NCBI RefSeq assembly: GCF_003254625.1
Contig: NZ_QJRJ01000081.1
Span: 248,001-312,000, forward strand
Length of the DNA: 64,000 nt
Direction of reading: 5' to 3'
Source: Flavobacterium ginsenosidimutans
Lineage (GTDB): Bacteria > Bacteroidota > Bacteroidia > Flavobacteriales > Flavobacteriaceae
Shown: one piece after another, positions 41,872 to 50,993 of the stretch
Numbering within the stretch: the first letter of the stretch is position 1
How the letters are laid out: each line of letters starts with the position of its first letter
Program-made: the position numbers and the translations under genes
Notes under the pieces: generated by a model
Told to the model about the DNA's origin: nothing
What the model saw: only the letters and a program-made list of their open reading frames with translations
The model's database searches: none

Positions 41872-42792
41872 ATGTCAAAAACTATATTGGCAATCGTAGT
41901 CTTTTTTACAGTAAGTATTGGTAAGATTACATCACAGAATCAAAAAATTTATGTCACTCGTGTACAAAAAGAAGACAATAGTGTAGAGTTTAATTATATT
42001 AAATCTATACCAGGAAATTATTTTCTTGAGTTTGATTTAGAAAGCGTAACGAATACGGAGGATATTTATGCATTCAAAAAAACTTATAATTTAAATTTAG
42101 AGGCTAATTCTGGTACACTTTTTAAATTGTATCCTATAGATAAAAATAGACAGATATATTGTTCTTACACTTATAGTTACAAAAAAGGTCTTATAAAGCC
42201 GGAGGTAGATAATTCTGTTGTTTACTATCTGCCATTTAAAGAGAATAAAAATGTTGAAGTATATGAGTCTTTCAGATACAATGTAAGTCCAGAAATATGG
42301 AAAAATTATGGTGTTTATTCTAAAAGCAAAGATACTATATGTGCCATGAGAAAGGGAATAGTTACGGATATTAAAAAATTTCCAGTGACAGAAAATGGTC
42401 AAACCGTTTTCAGGACAGAAGTTATAGTTGATCATGCTGACGGAACTAATGCATCATATATTGGTATAGATGAAAAATCAATGGCTGTGAGAGTGAATGA
42501 TCTTGTTCTTCCAGGTTTTAGAATTGGGGTAATGGACGATGTTGTAGATGATGATAAAAATCACAATTTTAAATTCAATGTTTATTATTTCTCTGATGAA
42601 GAAATACAAGGTTTGGACGGAAAAAGCGTTAAAATAGTTGAAAGATCAGTGTTCCCAATCTTCTATACAGCTGAAGGATATCTTAATTTAGTAACTGATA
42701 AAAAATATACAGTCAAACATCTAGATGAAATTTTCTTCAAAGAGTTGAACGCTCAAGAAAAAGAAAAATACCAATCTCAGTACAAAAGTTAA
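41872..42792 (+). CDS. Secreted protein with a degenerate M23 (LytM) peptidase-like domain
   Basis: 306 residues from ATG 41872; a longer frame with a TTG start at 41848 is less likely. A signal peptide ends near GKITSQ. Residues about 30-140 are of unknown strand-rich character. The region around ICAMRKGIVTDIKKFP, EVIVDHADGTNASYIGI and VRVNDLVLPGFRIGV resembles the LytM beta-strand core. The His-x-His zinc ligand is not obvious, so catalytic activity is doubtful and a binding or scaffolding role is possible. Confidence 0.6.
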   Translation: MSKTILAIVVFFTVSIGKITSQNQKIYVTRVQKEDNSVEFNYIKSIPGNYFLEFDLESVTNTEDIYAFKKTYNLNLEANSGTLFKLYPIDKNRQIYCSYTYSYKKGLIKPEVDNSVVYYLPFKENKNVEVYESFRYNVSPEIWKNYGVYSKSKDTICAMRKGIVTDIKKFPVTENGQTVFRTEVIVDHADGTNASYIGIDEKSMAVRVNDLVLPGFRIGVMDDVVDDDKNHNFKFNVYYFSDEEIQGLDGKSVKIVERSVFPIFYTAEGYLNLVTDKKYTVKHLDEIFFKELNAQEKEKYQSQYKS

Positions 42793-42804
42793 TAACACAA
42801 TAAA

Positions 42805-42841
42805 ACAAAAAATGCTCCTTATTTTGGAGCGTTTTTTGTTT
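42805..42841. terminator. Bidirectional rho-independent terminator
   Basis: Arms AAAAATGCTCC and GGAGCGTTTTT (one mismatch) with A and T runs, between convergent genes. Confidence 0.8.
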
Positions 42842-42858
42842 TTAGAAGATTTTAAAAA

Positions 42859-44073
42859 TTAATTTTCAGCTTTCTTTTTCTTCTCCAAATTAGGTAAGAA
42901 CCCAGTAATAATACCAATTAAAGGCAGAAAAGCACAAATCTTAAATACATATTCAATACTTGTGGCATCAGCAATTTTTCCTAAAACTGCAGAACCTAAT
43001 CCGCCCATTCCGAAGGCAAATCCGAAGAAAAGACCAGCTACTAAACCAACTTTTCCTGGCATTAATTCAGTTGCGTAAACCAAAATCGCAGAAAAAGCAG
43101 AAGAAAGGATCAATCCGATAATTACAGATAAAGTTCCAACCCAGAATAAAGATACATAAGGCAGCATCAAAGTAAATGGCGCAACTCCAAGAATAGAAAC
43201 CCAAATTACATATTTTCTTCCAAAACGATCGCCAATTGGTCCACCAATTAAAGTTCCTGCAGCAACAGCTCCAGAGAACAAGAATAAATAAACTTGTGAT
43301 TGCTGAATTGAAATATGGAATTTATCAATCAAAAAGAAAGTGTAGTAACTCGTAATACTGCTCATATAGAAGTATTTAGAGAAAATTAAAACCAATAAAA
43401 TGATTAATGAACCAATTACACGATTTTTAGATAAATGATGAGTTTCAATTTTTGCAACTGTTTTATTGGCATTTCTTTCAGATAAATGTTCTGTATACCA
43501 AATTGCAATTCTGTACAAAGTAAAAACTCCAATTAAAGCAATAATACAAAACCAAGCCACATAACTTTGTCCGTTCGGAATAATGATAAAAGCAGCTAAT
43601 AAAGGTCCGATAGCACTTCCTGCATTTCCTCCTAATTGAAAAATAGATTGTGCTAATCCCTTTTTACCGCCTGAAGCCAAATGCGCTACACGAGAAGATT
43701 CTGGATGAAAAATTGAAGATCCAATTCCGATCAAACTTACAGATAATAGTAAGAAAACAAAATTTGTAGCAATTGAAACTAGAAATAATCCAGTCATTGT
43801 AAAACACATTCCGATTATTAACGAATATGGTTTAGAATTTTTATCTGTATACATTCCAACAAATGGCTGAAGGATTGAAGCCACAATTTGGTAGGTAAAA
43901 GTGATGATTCCAATTTGAGTAAAGCTCAGTCCGAAATTGTCTTTAATAAGTGGATAAATTGACGGAACTACAGCTTGTAAAAGGTCATTAATTAAATGCG
44001 AAAAGCTGATTATAAAAAGTATTGAATACGTTGTTTTTTTAATTACTTCTGGTTGTACTTTAACGGTTTCCAT
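42859..44073 (-). CDS. MFS transporter, fosmidomycin-resistance (Fsr)-like
   Basis: 404 residues with 12 predicted helices. The opening SHLINDLLQAVVPSIYPLIKDNFGLSFTQIGIITFTYQI, the helix IGIGSSIFHPESSRVAHLASGGKKGLAQSIFQLGGNAGSAIGP, and GPIGDRFGRKYVIWVSILG are typical of the Fsr group of drug:H+ antiporters. It is divergent from an AraC regulator that has its promoter in the same 100-base gap, suggesting the AraC protein controls it. Confidence 0.88.
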   Translation of the reverse strand: METVKVQPEVIKKTTYSILFIISFSHLINDLLQAVVPSIYPLIKDNFGLSFTQIGIITFTYQIVASILQPFVGMYTDKNSKPYSLIIGMCFTMTGLFLVSIATNFVFLLLSVSLIGIGSSIFHPESSRVAHLASGGKKGLAQSIFQLGGNAGSAIGPLLAAFIIIPNGQSYVAWFCIIALIGVFTLYRIAIWYTEHLSERNANKTVAKIETHHLSKNRVIGSLIILLVLIFSKYFYMSSITSYYTFFLIDKFHISIQQSQVYLFLFSGAVAAGTLIGGPIGDRFGRKYVIWVSILGVAPFTLMLPYVSLFWVGTLSVIIGLILSSAFSAILVYATELMPGKVGLVAGLFFGFAFGMGGLGSAVLGKIADATSIEYVFKICAFLPLIGIITGFLPNLEKKKKAEN

Positions 44074-44161
44074 GAGTGTTATTTAGGTTAATGGTATTTT
44101 TTAAAATTACAGCTGTATTAATTTTTTACAAAATTGAAATAAATTAGAATGTCAAAATTGC

Positions 44162-44169
44162 TATATTTG
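44162..44169 (+). promoter_or_regulatory. Bacteroidota -7 box adjacent to the AraC start codon
   Basis: TATATTTG ends 4 bases ahead of the ATG at 44174. Start sites in Bacteroidota lie a few bases past the box, so the transcript may be leaderless. The nearest upstream TTG (44134-44136) is about 25 bases away, longer than usual. Confidence 0.45.
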
Positions 44170-44173
44170 GACA

Positions 44174-44992
44174 ATGAATAATCAAATTCGGACATATCGA
44201 ATGGCTCAGGATTATGGATATCAAGTTGATCCATCAATACCTGTTATAGGTTATACAGAAACGGTAACCAACGAAATGTGTATTTCACATTCGCATCCAA
44301 GAGGGCAATTGATCTACGCTACACGTGGCGTAATGAATGTTGTTGTAGGTAATCATATTTGGGTTGTAAATCCGCTTCAAGGCTTGTGGCTTCCGGGCGG
44401 AGTAGAGCATCAAGTTACTTTTCAGAAAGATGTAAGTTATTATAGTGTTTTTGTTGATCCGTCTGTTATGGAAGGATTGCCAGAAAATAGTTTCTCATTT
44501 GATATTCCTATGTTTTTAAAACAGTTGGCTTTTAAAATCATTTCTTTTGGAACAAGCGGAAACTTAACAGATTCTCAATTAAGAGTTATTGGCGTTTTTT
44601 TAGACGAACTCGCATTAATTGTTCCAAGTGCTACTTTTTTACCAACTACAAATAACGAAAGGCTTCAGAAAGTGGTTGAACTTTTAATGAATGATATTGC
44701 TAGTAAGCAAAACATCGATTACTACGCCGAACTTTCTTTTATGAGTAGTAGAACTTTATCGCGTTTATTCATCAAAGAACTCGGAATGAATTTCAGCGAT
44801 TGGCGTACGCGAATGAAATTATTGGAAGCCATTAAAAGATTAGGCGAAAAACAATCTATAAAAGAAATCGCTTTAGATTTAGGTTACGAAACGGCCAGCG
44901 CTTTTATTTATATGTTTAAAAAACACTTAGGAACAACACCTTCTAACTATATTCTGGAAGATGAAAATGAATCTGAAAAAATGATTGCTTAG
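44174..44992 (+). CDS. AraC-family transcriptional regulator
   Basis: 272 residues. An N-terminal cupin-like sensor domain (HSHPRGQLIYATRGVMNVVV, LPGGVEHQVTF, PSVMEG) is followed by a C-terminal double HTH: LSFMSSRTLSRLFIKELGMNFSDWRTRMKLLEAIKRL and SIKEIALDLGYETASAFIYMFKKHLGTTPSNY. Such regulators usually control a neighbouring gene; the divergent MFS exporter is the likely target. The gene may be leaderless. Confidence 0.92.
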   Translation: MNNQIRTYRMAQDYGYQVDPSIPVIGYTETVTNEMCISHSHPRGQLIYATRGVMNVVVGNHIWVVNPLQGLWLPGGVEHQVTFQKDVSYYSVFVDPSVMEGLPENSFSFDIPMFLKQLAFKIISFGTSGNLTDSQLRVIGVFLDELALIVPSATFLPTTNNERLQKVVELLMNDIASKQNIDYYAELSFMSSRTLSRLFIKELGMNFSDWRTRMKLLEAIKRLGEKQSIKEIALDLGYETASAFIYMFKKHLGTTPSNYILEDENESEKMIA

Positions 44993-45011
44993 ATTCTTAG
45001 CTTAAATTAGA

Positions 45012-45294
45012 ACGCTGATAAAATGGATTTACTTCGTAAAGACGCGGATTGACACGGATTTTTTTCTTTAGTTTTATCCAAAATAGCCACAATCATTGTC
45101 ATTTCGACGAAGGAGAAATCTCCACGAGAAGCTCGACAAAGATTGGACTTTCGTTACGGAATTACTTGCGAAGATTTGCTTCGCCTGTTCGCTATTACTC
45201 GACTCTCCTTCGTCGAAATGACAAAAATGCGCAAATAAATAAAATCCGTTTTCATCCGCGTCTTCATGATAACAAATCCGTTTCATCAGCGTCC
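45012..45294. repeat. Nested intergenic palindromes (outer arms plus REP-like element B, copy 1)
   Basis: The 465-base gap 44993-45457 holds no gene. Outer arms are ACGCTGATAAAATGGATTT...GACGCGGAT (45013 on) and ATCCGCGTC...AAATCCGTTTCATCAGCGT (45255-45293). Inside, 45098-45222 is element B, with 18-base arms GTCATTTCGACGAAGGAG and CTCCTTCGTCGAAATGAC. The gap ends in the GH78 promoter region; TATCTTTA (45431-45438) is a near match to a -7 box. Confidence 0.8.
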
Positions 45295-45457
45295 CATAAA
45301 ATTGTAACATCATTTTTTTTAGTAATAAAAAAGTGATAAGCCGTAATTTTTCCCTTAAAAAATTATCAAAAAGTGTTGTTTTTTATGAAATTGCAGGATA
45401 GTGCAGGGTGTGAAATGTAAAGAGAACATTTATCTTTAGTCCCAAAATATACTAACT

Positions 45458-47644
45458 ATGCTAAACCGCTTTCCTATTTTTAAGACTTTATTTCTTTTTG
45501 TTGCCCTTTTTTGTTGTTCGCCATCATCAGCACAAGAAAAGCCAAAAGAAGCGACATGGATCTGGTATCCAGGAGATTTCGAAGTTTGGTTAAGCAATAA
45601 AATGCAGGTAAGACGTACAGAACGTGAAGCGGTATTTCCTCCACTTTGGCAATATTACAGTCCTTTTGCCTTGGTCACTTTTCAGACAGAAGTAGATATT
45701 CCAAAGCCTGACGAAGTAAAAATTTTCTCAGAAGGACCTTTTCAATTACTTTTAGATGGCGTTCAAATTTACGGACAGCCAAAATCAATAAAAATTCCTG
45801 CTGGAAAACACAAAATTTCTTTTAAAGTTTACAATCAGGAAGTATTGCCGGCTATTTATATTTCAGGTCAATACGTTAAATCTGATGCTTCTTGGAAGGT
45901 AACCAACGAAGATAAACTTTGGATTGATGAAACTGGAAAAGCACAACAATCTGGTACACCTTGGGTTCCTGTTGGTTCTTGGAATTTTAATTCGCCAGAA
46001 AATAAACCTTCTGGATTTAAATTAACAACCAAACCTTTAAGTGCGAAGAAAACCGAAAAAATAGGATCTGGCCAATTGGTAGATTTTGGAAAAGAAACTT
46101 TTGGTTACATTAAAATTCACGGTTTAAAAGGAAAAGGAAAACTAGCACTTTATTACGGTGAATCTCGTGAAGAAGCGCTGGATTCTGCTAAATGCGAAAC
46201 TTTAGATCATTTATCTTTTGATGGAAAACAGCCTGAGACCTACACACACGACGGATCGAAAGCATTTCGTTATGTTCAAGTTCAAGCAGATGCAGGAATA
46301 AAATATGATTCTATTTCAATGCTTTATGAATATTTACCATTAGACTATCGTGGTGCATTCAAGTCTTCGGATGAACAATTGAATCAAATTTGGGATGTTT
46401 CGGCTTACACGATGCACTTAACCTCTCGCGAATTTTTTATAGACGGAATTAAACGTGACCGCTGGGTTTGGTCTGGCGACGCTTATCAAAGTTATTTAAT
46501 GAATTATTATTTGTTCTTTGATTCGGCTTCTGTAGAACGAACATTGTTAGCACTTCGCGGAAAAGATCCCGTAACGGCTCACGTCAATATTATAATGGAT
46601 TATTCGCTGTATTGGTTTGTAGGTGTTTACGATTACTACTTACATACAGGCGATACGAAATTCATCAAAACTTTTTATCCAAGAATGAAATCACTTATGG
46701 ATTTCTGTTTAGAAAGAAGAAACAAAAATGGATTCTTAGAACCGTTAGAAGGAGACTGGGTTTTTATTGATTGGGCTGACGGACTTCCAAAATCGGGCGA
46801 AGTTAGTTTTGAGCAAATGCTTTTAGCCAGAAGTTTAGAAGCGATGGCTGTAAGTGCTGAAATTGCTGGTAAAAGTGAAGATCAAAAACAATATCAAAAA
46901 TTAGGAAATGATTTAAAAACGAAATTATTTGATGTGTTTTGGGATAAAAAAGAAAACGTCATGAAGCACCAGCGCATCGACGGTAAAATCCAAAATATTG
47001 TAACCAGATATGCAAATATGTTTGGCATTTTCTTCAATTATTTTACTGAAGAACAAAAACAAAGCGTAAAAAATAAAGTATTGCTCAATAAAGATGTTCT
47101 TCAAATCACAACACCGTACATGCGTTTTTACGAGTTGGAAGCGTTGTGTGCGATGGGCGAACAAGATTATGTTTTAAAAGAAATGAAAGATTATTGGGGC
47201 GGAATGCTGAATGAAGGCGCAACATCTTTCTGGGAAGAATACAATCCGAACAAAAAAGGAACGGAACATTTAACGATGTACGGTCGTCCTTACGGAAAAA
47301 GTCTTTGTCACGCTTGGGGTGCAAGTCCGATTTATTTATTAGGAAAATATTATTTAGGTGTAAAACCAACCGCTCCGGGATATTCAGAATATGAAATCAA
47401 GCCAAGTTTAGGAGATTTAAAGTGGATGGAAGGAAAAGTACCAACACCAAACGGAGAAGTTGCCGTGTATTGCAGTACCAAAGAGATCAAAGTAAAAGCA
47501 GGTGAGGGTGAAGGAAAATTGATTTTTGAAAGTGCCAGCAAACCTAAAACAAATTCAGGGACAATTACAGAATTAGCTAAAAATAAATATCAATTGATTT
47601 TAAAACCGAATGTGGAATATAAAGTGAGTTATAAGGCTTTGTGA
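45458..47644 (+). CDS. GH78 alpha-L-rhamnosidase, secreted
   Basis: 728 residues with a signal peptide to about residue 25 (CCSPSSAQE). N-terminal beta-sandwich domains precede a six-hairpin barrel. GH78 landmarks are FIDGIKRDRWVWSGDAYQSYLMNYYLF (with the Asp-rich acid region), GDWVFIDWADGL, GATSFWEEYNP (catalytic Glu) and HAWGASPIYLLGKYYLGVKP. It hydrolyses terminal L-rhamnose. It begins the series of pectin-type enzymes. The KRDR variant is typical of one Bacteroidota subgroup. Confidence 0.9.
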   Translation: MLNRFPIFKTLFLFVALFCCSPSSAQEKPKEATWIWYPGDFEVWLSNKMQVRRTEREAVFPPLWQYYSPFALVTFQTEVDIPKPDEVKIFSEGPFQLLLDGVQIYGQPKSIKIPAGKHKISFKVYNQEVLPAIYISGQYVKSDASWKVTNEDKLWIDETGKAQQSGTPWVPVGSWNFNSPENKPSGFKLTTKPLSAKKTEKIGSGQLVDFGKETFGYIKIHGLKGKGKLALYYGESREEALDSAKCETLDHLSFDGKQPETYTHDGSKAFRYVQVQADAGIKYDSISMLYEYLPLDYRGAFKSSDEQLNQIWDVSAYTMHLTSREFFIDGIKRDRWVWSGDAYQSYLMNYYLFFDSASVERTLLALRGKDPVTAHVNIIMDYSLYWFVGVYDYYLHTGDTKFIKTFYPRMKSLMDFCLERRNKNGFLEPLEGDWVFIDWADGLPKSGEVSFEQMLLARSLEAMAVSAEIAGKSEDQKQYQKLGNDLKTKLFDVFWDKKENVMKHQRIDGKIQNIVTRYANMFGIFFNYFTEEQKQSVKNKVLLNKDVLQITTPYMRFYELEALCAMGEQDYVLKEMKDYWGGMLNEGATSFWEEYNPNKKGTEHLTMYGRPYGKSLCHAWGASPIYLLGKYYLGVKPTAPGYSEYEIKPSLGDLKWMEGKVPTPNGEVAVYCSTKEIKVKAGEGEGKLIFESASKPKTNSGTITELAKNKYQLILKPNVEYKVSYKAL

Positions 47645-47716
47645 GTTATGAGTTATGAGTGATTAGTGATTAGTGATTAGTAATTAGTAATAAGCCGCTA
47701 GTTTATAACGTCTAGT

Positions 47717-47880
47717 TTGTCATTCCGAGGAACGAGGAATCACACTCGTAACCACAAAGATTGTCACGTCAGTTTTGTCATTTCGACGAAGGAGAAATCT
47801 CCACAAGTAGCTCCACAAAGATTGTCGAATATTGTTGCGGAATTCTAGTGTGATTCCTCCTCCGTCGGAATGACAAAAAA
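47717..47880. repeat. REP-like element B, copy 2 (compound)
   Basis: Two left halves occur in tandem: a TTTGTCATTCCGAGGAACGA type unit (47717 on) and GTCATTTCGACGAAGGAG (47778 on), followed by one right half ending CCTCCGTCGGAATGACAAAA. It looks like one element inserted in or recombined with another. The right end supplies an ATG at 47870 that is not a real start. Confidence 0.8.
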
Positions 47881-47902
47881 GTCAATAAAAAATAAAAAAC
47901 CA

Positions 47903-49579
47903 ATGTTTTCAAAAAGTAAAAAATACAATTTCAAATTAAAAACCGCATTCTTAATGCTCTTAACTGTCTGCATCCAAGCCACAGCACAAACCAATCCATG
48001 GAAACCAGCATCATTTGAAATTGTAAAATCCAATTACAAAACTTTCAAAACAACGCAATATGCACACGTTTTTTCAGGAAGCAAACACAATATCGTTCGT
48101 TTAGCTCCAGAATTGCAAGGATTAACAGGCGTTGAACTTCCTTTAGATAAATATAAAAACGGAACCAATTCGCCATTACAATTAAAATTTAAAGAACCTG
48201 TTACGGTTTTGGTTGGTGTTTTTCAGGATAAAAATGCGGAATATCTTCAGGCAGATAAACTTCAAAATGCCAAATTAATTTTAGAAAACGGATTGACGAT
48301 TACAGGCTTATCGTCAGTAAATGTATATGCGGTTTCTTTTTCAAAAGGAATACAAACATTTAATCTAGGAAAAGGATTATTTGCAGTTTTAGGAGTTGTA
48401 AAAGCTTCTGAAAAACTAGAATCAAGAAATGCTAATTTTCCTGACGGAAAACTTTGGAATCCAACTTTTATCGTTGAAGGATTTTCAGATGAAAAACCAC
48501 TTTTCGAAATTATCGGTGGAGAAAACAAACCCGTTATTGATGAAGGAATGTCAGGAACAGAAGAAATTCAAGGAGGTTTTGAAGGCGGACGTGTGGTAAA
48601 AGTTGGCGATACCTATCATATGTTTCCAACGGAAAGAGCAGGAGAAAAAGGTGTTGATTATTATTATGATCGTGTAAAAACCAAAATCGGACACTGGACA
48701 AGTAAAGATGCAATCCATTGGAAAAGAGAATCTACAATCTATCAAGCCAGTGGAACGTATGCCGTTACCGAAGATGATAATCCAATGAATGATCGTCGTG
48801 CAGCAATTTGGTCGTATATGCCAATTTTCAACGAAAAAGCAAACAAATGGTATGGCTATTATTTGGCGTATACTGTTAGTAAAGAAATAGAACCGAATCA
48901 CTCTTTCGGAAGAATCTGGCGTTGCGAGTCGACTGTTGACGGAATCAACGGAATTGGCGGCCCTTATAAAGATATGGGAATTATTATGGAACCGGGATTA
49001 GATTCTCAGCCTTGGGAAGGACGTCAGGGCGTTGCTTCGTTTTTTCCGTATCAAGTCGGCGATAAATATTTCGGATTTTACAGCGGTGCGTATCCGTTTA
49101 ATTCATGGGCAGATTATCCGAAGAAATCAGGAAAAGGCTGGTTTGTGGCTTTAGCCGAATCCAAAAGTTTAGAAGGTCCTTGGTTGAGAATGAACAAAGG
49201 TCTGGAACCAATTAAAACCATGCATCCGTTATTCGTAGAAAATCCAATTGTAAGTCAATTACCAAACGGAATGTACATTGCTATTTTCGATGGAGGTCCA
49301 GACGGCTGGGGACATCATTTACCAAATATGATTGCGTATTCATTATCAGCAGACGGAATTAATTGGGCAGAAGCACATTATTTACCAATCGAAACCAAAG
49401 TAGATAAATGGTGGGATATTATGAGAACACCTTTGTGTTTAATCCCAGAAGGGAATGATGTTTACACAATCATATATAATGCAATCGACTTGAAGAGAAG
49501 ATTTCATCCAACAGGAATGCTAAAAGTCAAACTGAATAAAGACGTAATGGAATCTAAATTAAAAGAATTGAAAAAATAA
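47903..49579 (+). CDS. Secreted five-bladed beta-propeller glycoside hydrolase-like protein (GH43/GH32-clan type)
   Basis: 558 residues from ATG 47903; a longer frame starts at 47870 inside a repeat. The signal peptide ends near CIQATAQT. Residues about 30-170 form a beta-rich domain with GVELPLDKYKNGTN. From about 200 the fold looks like a GH43/GH32 propeller: FEGGRVVKVGDTYHMFPTERAG, HWTSKDAIHWKRES, RAAIWSYMPIFNEKANKWYGYYLAY, and GVASFFPYQVGDKYFGFYSG. No catalytic residues can be assigned with confidence. A related but distinct propeller lipoprotein follows. Confidence 0.68.
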   Translation: MFSKSKKYNFKLKTAFLMLLTVCIQATAQTNPWKPASFEIVKSNYKTFKTTQYAHVFSGSKHNIVRLAPELQGLTGVELPLDKYKNGTNSPLQLKFKEPVTVLVGVFQDKNAEYLQADKLQNAKLILENGLTITGLSSVNVYAVSFSKGIQTFNLGKGLFAVLGVVKASEKLESRNANFPDGKLWNPTFIVEGFSDEKPLFEIIGGENKPVIDEGMSGTEEIQGGFEGGRVVKVGDTYHMFPTERAGEKGVDYYYDRVKTKIGHWTSKDAIHWKRESTIYQASGTYAVTEDDNPMNDRRAAIWSYMPIFNEKANKWYGYYLAYTVSKEIEPNHSFGRIWRCESTVDGINGIGGPYKDMGIIMEPGLDSQPWEGRQGVASFFPYQVGDKYFGFYSGAYPFNSWADYPKKSGKGWFVALAESKSLEGPWLRMNKGLEPIKTMHPLFVENPIVSQLPNGMYIAIFDGGPDGWGHHLPNMIAYSLSADGINWAEAHYLPIETKVDKWWDIMRTPLCLIPEGNDVYTIIYNAIDLKRRFHPTGMLKVKLNKDVMESKLKELKK

Positions 49580-49657
49580 TTTCACGCAGATTTAAGCAGA
49601 TTATTAATTGATTTTTATCTGCGTCCATCAGCTAAAATCTGCAAAATCTGCGTGAAA
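49580..49657. repeat. Intergenic palindrome ahead of the propeller lipoprotein gene
   Basis: Arms TTTCACGCAGATTTAAGCAG and ATCTGCAAAATCTGCGTGAA pair imperfectly between the two propeller genes. Confidence 0.7.
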
Positions 49658-49710
49658 CAAAAAATAAAAAACTTAGAGCCTTAGCGCCTTCGTGGCAAAA
49701 AAACATAAAA

Positions 49711-50835
49711 ATGAAAATTAAATACCTAATCCTAACCATTTCAGCACTTGCCATAACAGGTTGTGCCACTAAATACAAAAAAAGAGAAATCACAGACAGC
49801 GTAATGAAGGAGATTTACGAAGAAATCAAAACGCCTTATAAATACGGTTTGGTGATGGTTCCTACTGACAACTCATACAAAATGGACTGTCCAAGTGTAT
49901 TTAGGAAAGACGGTAAATGGTACATGACGTATTTAATTTATGACGGAAGAGGTTACGAAACCTGGCTTGCGGAAAGCGACAATCTTTTAGATTGGAAACA
50001 TCTAGGAAAAGTAATGTCCTTCTCAGAAAATGAAAAACATTGGGACGTCAACCAAAAAGCAGGATATATTTCGTTACAAGATTTAACTTGGGGCGGAAGC
50101 TACGAATGGGAAAAATATGATGACAAATACTGGATGAGTTATTTCGGCGGAGACAGCAAAGGTTATGAAGCAGGCGTTTTATCAATCGGAATGGCGTATA
50201 CCAAAGAAGCGCCAACAAAACCGCACGAATTCCAGAAATTAGAAAATCCGGTTTTAACACCAAAAGACAAAGACGCCAAATGGTGGGACAATAGTACAAT
50301 GTACAAAAACAGTGTAATCCGTGACAAAGATAAACTGACAGGACACAATTTTATTATGTATTATAATGCCCGTGGCGATAGTATCAATCCTGCTAAAGGT
50401 GCTGAACGTATTGCGATGGCGGTTTCAAACGATATGAAAACATGGAAACGTTATGGCGACAAACCGTTAATCAATCATCATAAAGGAATCTCGGGAGATG
50501 CTTATATTCAGCGTATTAATGATACTTGGGTGATGTTTTATTTTGGAGCTTTTTGGACGGGTTGGAATCAAGGTGCATTTAACCGTTTTGCTGTTTCGAA
50601 TGATTTAGTAAACTGGACAGATTGGAAAGGCGACGATTTAGTTAAATCATCTGAACCTTACGATGATATGTTTGCGCATAAATCATTTGTGGTAAAGCAT
50701 GATGGTGTAGTCTATCATTTTTATTGTGCCGTTAACAAAGCAGAACAAAGAGGAATCGCCATTGCAACGTCTAAAGATTTAGGAAAAAGTAAATTGAATT
50801 TTGTGGCACCGCCGGAGAAAAAGAAGAAAAATTAA
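49711..50835 (+). CDS. Lipoprotein, beta-propeller glycosidase-like (GH43/GH117-like)
   Basis: 374 residues with lipobox LAITGCATKYK (Cys near residue 19). Residues 45-360 show repeated propeller-blade features: KMDCPSVFRKDGKWYMTYLIYDGRGYETWLAESDNLLDWKHLG, LTWGGSYEWEKYDDKYWMSYFGG, NDTWVMFYFGAFW and AHKSFVVKHDGVVYHFYCAV. Blades of this type (W-Y-M-x-Y strands with D-P/D-C-P) resemble GH43 and related clans. The family is not certain and the substrate is unknown. A charged EKKKKN tail ends the protein. Surface location is likely. Confidence 0.7.
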   Translation: MKIKYLILTISALAITGCATKYKKREITDSVMKEIYEEIKTPYKYGLVMVPTDNSYKMDCPSVFRKDGKWYMTYLIYDGRGYETWLAESDNLLDWKHLGKVMSFSENEKHWDVNQKAGYISLQDLTWGGSYEWEKYDDKYWMSYFGGDSKGYEAGVLSIGMAYTKEAPTKPHEFQKLENPVLTPKDKDAKWWDNSTMYKNSVIRDKDKLTGHNFIMYYNARGDSINPAKGAERIAMAVSNDMKTWKRYGDKPLINHHKGISGDAYIQRINDTWVMFYFGAFWTGWNQGAFNRFAVSNDLVNWTDWKGDDLVKSSEPYDDMFAHKSFVVKHDGVVYHFYCAVNKAEQRGIAIATSKDLGKSKLNFVAPPEKKKKN

Positions 50836-50863
50836 GTATAGAGAATTAAGTATTAAGACCCAG

Positions 50864-50967
50864 TTTGTCATTTCGAGGAACGAGAAATCACACTCGTAAC
50901 CACAAAGATTGTCGATTATAGTTGCGGAATTTCTAGTGCGATTCCTCCTTCGTCGGAATGACAAAAA
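50864..50967. repeat. REP-like element B, copy 3
   Basis: TTTGTCATTTCGAGGAACGA at the left pairs imperfectly with TCCTCCTTCGTCGGAATGAC at the right. The right end supplies an ATG at 50958 that is not a real start. Confidence 0.8.
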
Positions 50968-50993
50968 AACGAATAAAAAAAAATATAGAATTA

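Noticed and set aside
45049..45336. Open frames across the nested palindromes on both strands
   Set aside because: They are formed by the repeats themselves, have no domain and no signal, and overlap on opposite strands.
47870..47902. Longer N-terminus for the propeller protein starting at 47870
   Set aside because: The ATG is the end of repeat element B, and the extra residues would precede a clean signal peptide. The ATG at 47903 is preferred.
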